Origin: Anthopleura xanthogrammica
Lineage: Eukaryota > Cnidaria > Anthozoa > Actiniaria > Actiniidae
Length of the DNA stretch: 64,000 bases
NCBI GenBank assembly: GCA_964019055.1
Contig: OZ025212.1
Location: forward strand, 7,397,109 to 7,461,108
Direction of reading: 5' to 3'
Position 1 is the first letter of the stretch. The number at the start of each line of letters is the position of its first letter. The position numbers and the translations under genes were made by a program. Positions 59,259 to 64,000 of this stretch are shown here, one piece after another. The notes under the pieces were generated by a model. That model made no database searches. It was not told where the DNA came from and saw only the letters and a program-made list of their open reading frames with translations.

Positions 59259-62200
59259 GATGTAGTAAGAATGTACATAAGATAGATTGGATGGATGTAA
59301 CCGAAAAGGAATGTACACCAGTTGGATTAAGTTGATGCTTCAGAGTAAGAATGTAAACGAGATGGATTGGATGGGTGTATCAGAATAAGAATGTACACGA
59401 GATGGTTTGGATGGGCGTATCCGAATAAGAATATACACGACATGGATTGGATGGGTGTATCAGAATAAGAATGTACACGAGATGGTTTGGATGGGCGTAT
59501 CAGAAAAAGAATATACACGAGATGGATTGGATGGGTGTATTAGAATAAGAATGTTCACGAGATGGTTTGGATGGGTGTATCAGAATAAGAATATACACGA
59601 GATGCATTGGATGGGTGTATCAGAATAAGAATGTACACGAGATGGATTGGATTGGTGTATCAGAATAAAAATGCACACGACATGGATTGGATGGGTGTAT
59701 CAGAATAAGATTGTACACGAGATGGATTGGATGGGTGTATCAGCATAAGAATGTACACGAGATGGATTGGATGGGTGTATCAGAATAAAAATGTACACTA
59801 GATGGATTTGTTGGGCGTATCAGAATAAGAATGTACAAGAGATGGATTGGATGGATGTATCAGAATAAGAATGTACAAGAGATTGATTGGATGGATGTAT
59901 CAGAATAAGAATGTACAAGAGATAGATTGGATGGGCGTATCAGAATAAGAATGTACTCGAGATGGATTGGATGGATGTATCAGAATAAGAATGTACACGA
60001 GATAGATTGGATGGGTGTATCAGAATAAGAATGTACACGAGATGGATTGGATGGGTGTATCAGAATAAGAATGTACACTAAATGGATTGGATGGATGTAT
60101 CAGAATAAGAATGTACACTAGATGGATTTGTTGGGCGTATCAGAATAAGAATGTACAAGAGATGGATTGGATGGATGTATCAGAATAAGAATGTACACTA
60201 GATGGATTGGATGGCCGTATCAGAATAAGAATGTACACTAGATGGATTGGTTGGGCGTATCAGAATAAGAATGTACAAGACATGGATTGGATGGACGTAT
60301 CAGAATAAGAATGTACACTAGATGGATTGGATGGATGTATCAGAATAAGAATGTACACTAGATGGATTGGATGGATGTATCAGAATAAGAATGTACACTA
60401 GATGGATTGGATGGATGTATCAGAATAAGAATGTACACTAGATGGATTGGATGGATGTATCAGAATAAGAATGTACACTAGATGGATTGGATGGATGTAT
60501 CAGAATAAGAATGTAAACGAGATGGATTGGATGGGTGTATCAGAATAAGAATGTACACGAGATGGATTGGATGGGTGTATCAGAATAAGAATGTACACGA
60601 GATGGATTGGATGGGTGTATCAGAATAAGAATGTACACTAGATGGATTTGTTGGGAGTATCAGAATAAGAATGTACACGAGATGGATTGGATGGGTGTAT
60701 CAGAATAAGAATGTACACGAGATGGATTGGATGGGCGTATCAGAATAAGAATGTACACTAGATGGATTGGATGGATGTATCAGAATAAGAATGTACACTA
60801 GATGGATTGGATGGATGTATCAGAATAAGAATGTACACTAGATGGATTGGATGGATGTATCAGAATAAGAATGTAAACGAGATGGATTGGATGGGTGTAT
60901 CAGAATAAGAATGTACACGAGATGGATTGGATGGGTGTATCAGAATAAGAATGTACACGAGATGGATTGGATGGGTGTATCAGAATAAGAATGTACACTA
61001 GATGGATTTGTTGGGCGTATCAGAATAAGAATGTACACGAGATGGATTGGATGGGTGTATCAGAATAAGAATGTACACGAGATGGATTGGATGGGCGTAT
61101 CAGAATAAGAATGTGCACGAGATGGATTGGATGGGTGTATCAGAATAAGAATGTACACGAGATGGATTGGATGGGCGTATCAGAATAAGAATGTACTCGA
61201 GATGGATTGGATGGGTGTATCAGAATAAGAATGTGCACGAGATGGATTGGATGGACGTATCAGAATAAGAATGTACAAGAGATGGATTGGATGGATGTAT
61301 CAGAATAAGAATGTGCACGAGATGGATTGGATGGATGTATCAGAATAAGAATGTACACTAGATGGATTGGATGGCCGTATCAGAATAAGAATGTACACTA
61401 GATGGATTGGTTGGGCGTATCAGAATAAGAATGTACACGAGATGGATTGGATGGATGTATCAGAATAAGAATATACACTAGATGGATTGGATGGATGTAT
61501 CAGAATACGAATGTACACTAGATGGATTGGATGGATGTATCAGAATAAGAATGTACACTAGATGGATTGGATGGATGTATCAGAATAAGAATGTACACTA
61601 GATGGATTGGATGGATGTATCAGAATAAGAATGTACACTAGATGGATTGGATGGATGTATCAGAATAAGAATGTACACTAGATGGATTGGATGGATGTAT
61701 CAGAATAAGAATGTACACTAGATGGATTGGATGGATGTATCAGAATAAGAATGTACCCTAGATGGATAGGATGCATGTATCAGAATAAGAATGTACACTA
61801 GATGGATTGGATGGATGTATCAGAATAAGAATGAACACTAGATGGATTGGATGGATGTATCAGAATAAGAATGTACACTAGATGGATTGGATGGATGTAT
61901 CAGAATAAGAATGTACACGAGATGGATTGCATGGGTGTATCAGAATAAGAATGTACACTAGATGGATTGGATGGGTGTATCAGAATAAGAATGTACACGA
62001 GATGGATTGGATGGATGTATCAGAATAAGAATGTACACTAGATGGATTGGATGGATGTATCAGAATAAGAATGTACACGAGATGGATTGGATGGGTGTAT
62101 CAGAATAAGAATGTACACTAGATGGATTGGATGGGTGTATCAGAATAAGAATGTACACGAGATGGATTGGATGGATGTATCAGAATAAGAATGTACACTA

Positions 62201-64000
62201 GATGGATTGGTTGGGCGTATCAGAATAAGAATGTACAAGAGATGGATTGGATGGATGTATCAGAATAAGAATATACACTAGATGGATTGGATGGATGTAT
62301 CAGAATACGAATGTACACTAGATGGATTGGATGGATGTATCAGAATAAGAATGTACACTAGATGGATTGGATGGATGTATCAGAATAAGAATGTACACTA
62401 GATGGATTGGATGGATGTATCAGAATAAGAATGTACACTAGATGGATTGGATGGATGTATCAGAATAAGAATGTACACTAGATGGATTGGATGGATGTAT
62501 CAGAATAAGAATGTACACTAGATGGATTGGATGGATGTATCAGAATAAGAATGTACACTAGATGGATTGGATGGATGTATCAGAATAAGAATGTACACTA
62601 GATGGATTGGATGGGTGTATCAGAATAAGAATGTACACTAGATGGATTGGATGGGTGTATCAGAATAAGAATGTACACGAGATGGATTGGATGGGTGTAT
62701 CAGAATAAGAATGTACACGAGATGAATTGGATGGGTGTATCAGAATAAGAATGTACACGAGATGGATTGGATGGGTGTATCAGAATAAGAATGTACACTA
62801 GATGGATTGGTTGGGCGTATCAGAATAAGAATGTACAAGAGATGGATTGGATGGACGTATCAGAATAAGAATGTACACTAGATGGATTGGATGGATGTAT
62901 CAGAATAAGAATGTACACTAGATGGATTGGATGGATGTATCAGAATAAGAATGTACACAAGATGGATTGGATGGATGTATCAGAATAAGAATGTACACTA
63001 GATGGATTGGATGGATGTATCAGAATAAGAATGTACACTAGATGGATTGGATGGATGTATCAGAATAAGAATGTACACTAGATGGATTGGATGGATGTAT
63101 CAGAATAAGAATGTACACTAGATGGATTGGATGGATGTATCAGAATAAGAATGTACACTAGATAGATAGGATGGATGTATCAGAATAAGAATGTACACTA
63201 GATGGATTGGATGGATGTATCAGAATAAGAATGTACACTAGATGGATTGGATGGATGTATCAGAATAAGAATGTACACTAGATGGATTGGATGGATGTAT
63301 CAGAATAAGAATGTACACGAGATGGATTGGATGGGTGTATCAGAATAAGAATGTACACTAGATGGATTGGATGGGTGTATCAGAATAAGAATGTACACGA
63401 GATGGATTGGATGGATGTATCAGAATAAGAATGTACACTAGATGGATTGGATGGATGTATCAGAATAAGAATGTACACGAGATGGATTGGATGGGTGTAT
63501 CAGAATAAGAATGTACACTAGATGGATTGGATGGGTGTATCAGAATAAGAATGTACACGAGATGGATTGGATGGATGTATCAGAATAAGAATGTACACTA
63601 GATGGATTGGTTGGGCGTATCAGAATAAGAATGTACAAGAGATGGATTGGATGGATGTATCAGAATAAGAATATACACTAGATGGATTGGATGGATGTAT
63701 CAGAATACGAATGTACACTAGATGGATTGGATGGATGTATCAGAATAAGAATGTACACTAGATGGATTGGATGGGTGTATCAGAATAAGAATGTACACTA
63801 GATGGATTGGATGGATGTATCAGAATAAGAATGTACACTAGATGGATTGGATGGATGTATCAGAATAAGAATGTACACTAGATGGATTGGATGGATGTAT
63901 CAGAATAAGAATGTACACTAGATGGATTGGATGGATGTATCAGAATAAGAATGTACACTAGATGGATTGGATGGATGTATCAGAATAAGAATGTACACGA
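59259..64000 (+). repeat. 40-bp minisatellite array, block 5 (runs off the window)
   Basis: The array begins with the same diverged edge monomers as the other right-hand flanks, then follows block 4 at an offset of 19,065 bp up to the window end (for example, the unusual GTACCCTAGATGGATAGG monomer at 42691 and 61756). It carries the 360-bp duplication but not the 480-bp one. No 31-bp truncated monomer occurs in this part. No gene is evident. Confidence 0.97.

Noticed and set aside
1..64000. Telomeric or known centromeric satellite
   Set aside because: No TTAGGG-type repeat is present, and nothing in the sequence shows centromere function; a 40-bp minisatellite alone does not.

Overview
The window is eukaryotic and most likely from a cnidarian, probably an anthozoan such as a coral. 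The evidence is intronless rhodopsin-class GPCR genes of the short-ECL2, melanocortin/adenosine-like type, AT-rich non-coding DNA, Pol III-derived repeat relics and very long minisatellite arrays. The species cannot be fixed from sequence alone. Nothing looks bacterial or viral.

About 70% of the window is one 40-bp tandem repeat, always in the same orientation, in five blocks (about 1-7834, 12602-19856, 24630-34946, 39714-54492 and 59259-64000). The other ~19 kb is four near-identical copies of a ~4.77-kb cassette (7835-12601, 19857-24629, 34947-39713, 54493-59258), all in the same orientation. The locus is therefore a macro-tandem array of [cassette + minisatellite], with the satellite spacer growing from ~7.3 to ~10.3 to ~14.8 kb from left to right.

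Each cassette carries two paralogous single-exon class A GPCR genes on the minus strand. 'Gene B' (315 aa) lies 5' of 'gene A' (378 aa, or 327 aa from an internal Met). All eight ORFs are intact. Gene B is identical in all four copies at protein level; gene A differs only at two N-terminal residues. Left of gene A each cassette holds a 222-bp insertion with an 84-bp perfect inverted repeat, flanked by a 15-bp target-site duplication. It also holds a minus-strand 5S-rRNA-like relic, a plus-strand tRNA-promoter-like relic and variable C-runs.

The satellite has higher-order structure: a ~13-monomer (520 bp) repeat, a 31-bp truncated monomer that marks 1.3-2.0 kb block duplications, and recent 360-, 480- and 680-bp block duplications. 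Cassette bodies and right-hand flanks pair as (1,2) and (3,4), while left-hand flanks pair as (1,4) and (2,3). This mosaic is best explained by unequal exchange within the arrays. The inferred picture is a receptor pair whose copy number is amplified and homogenised by recombination in the surrounding minisatellite.
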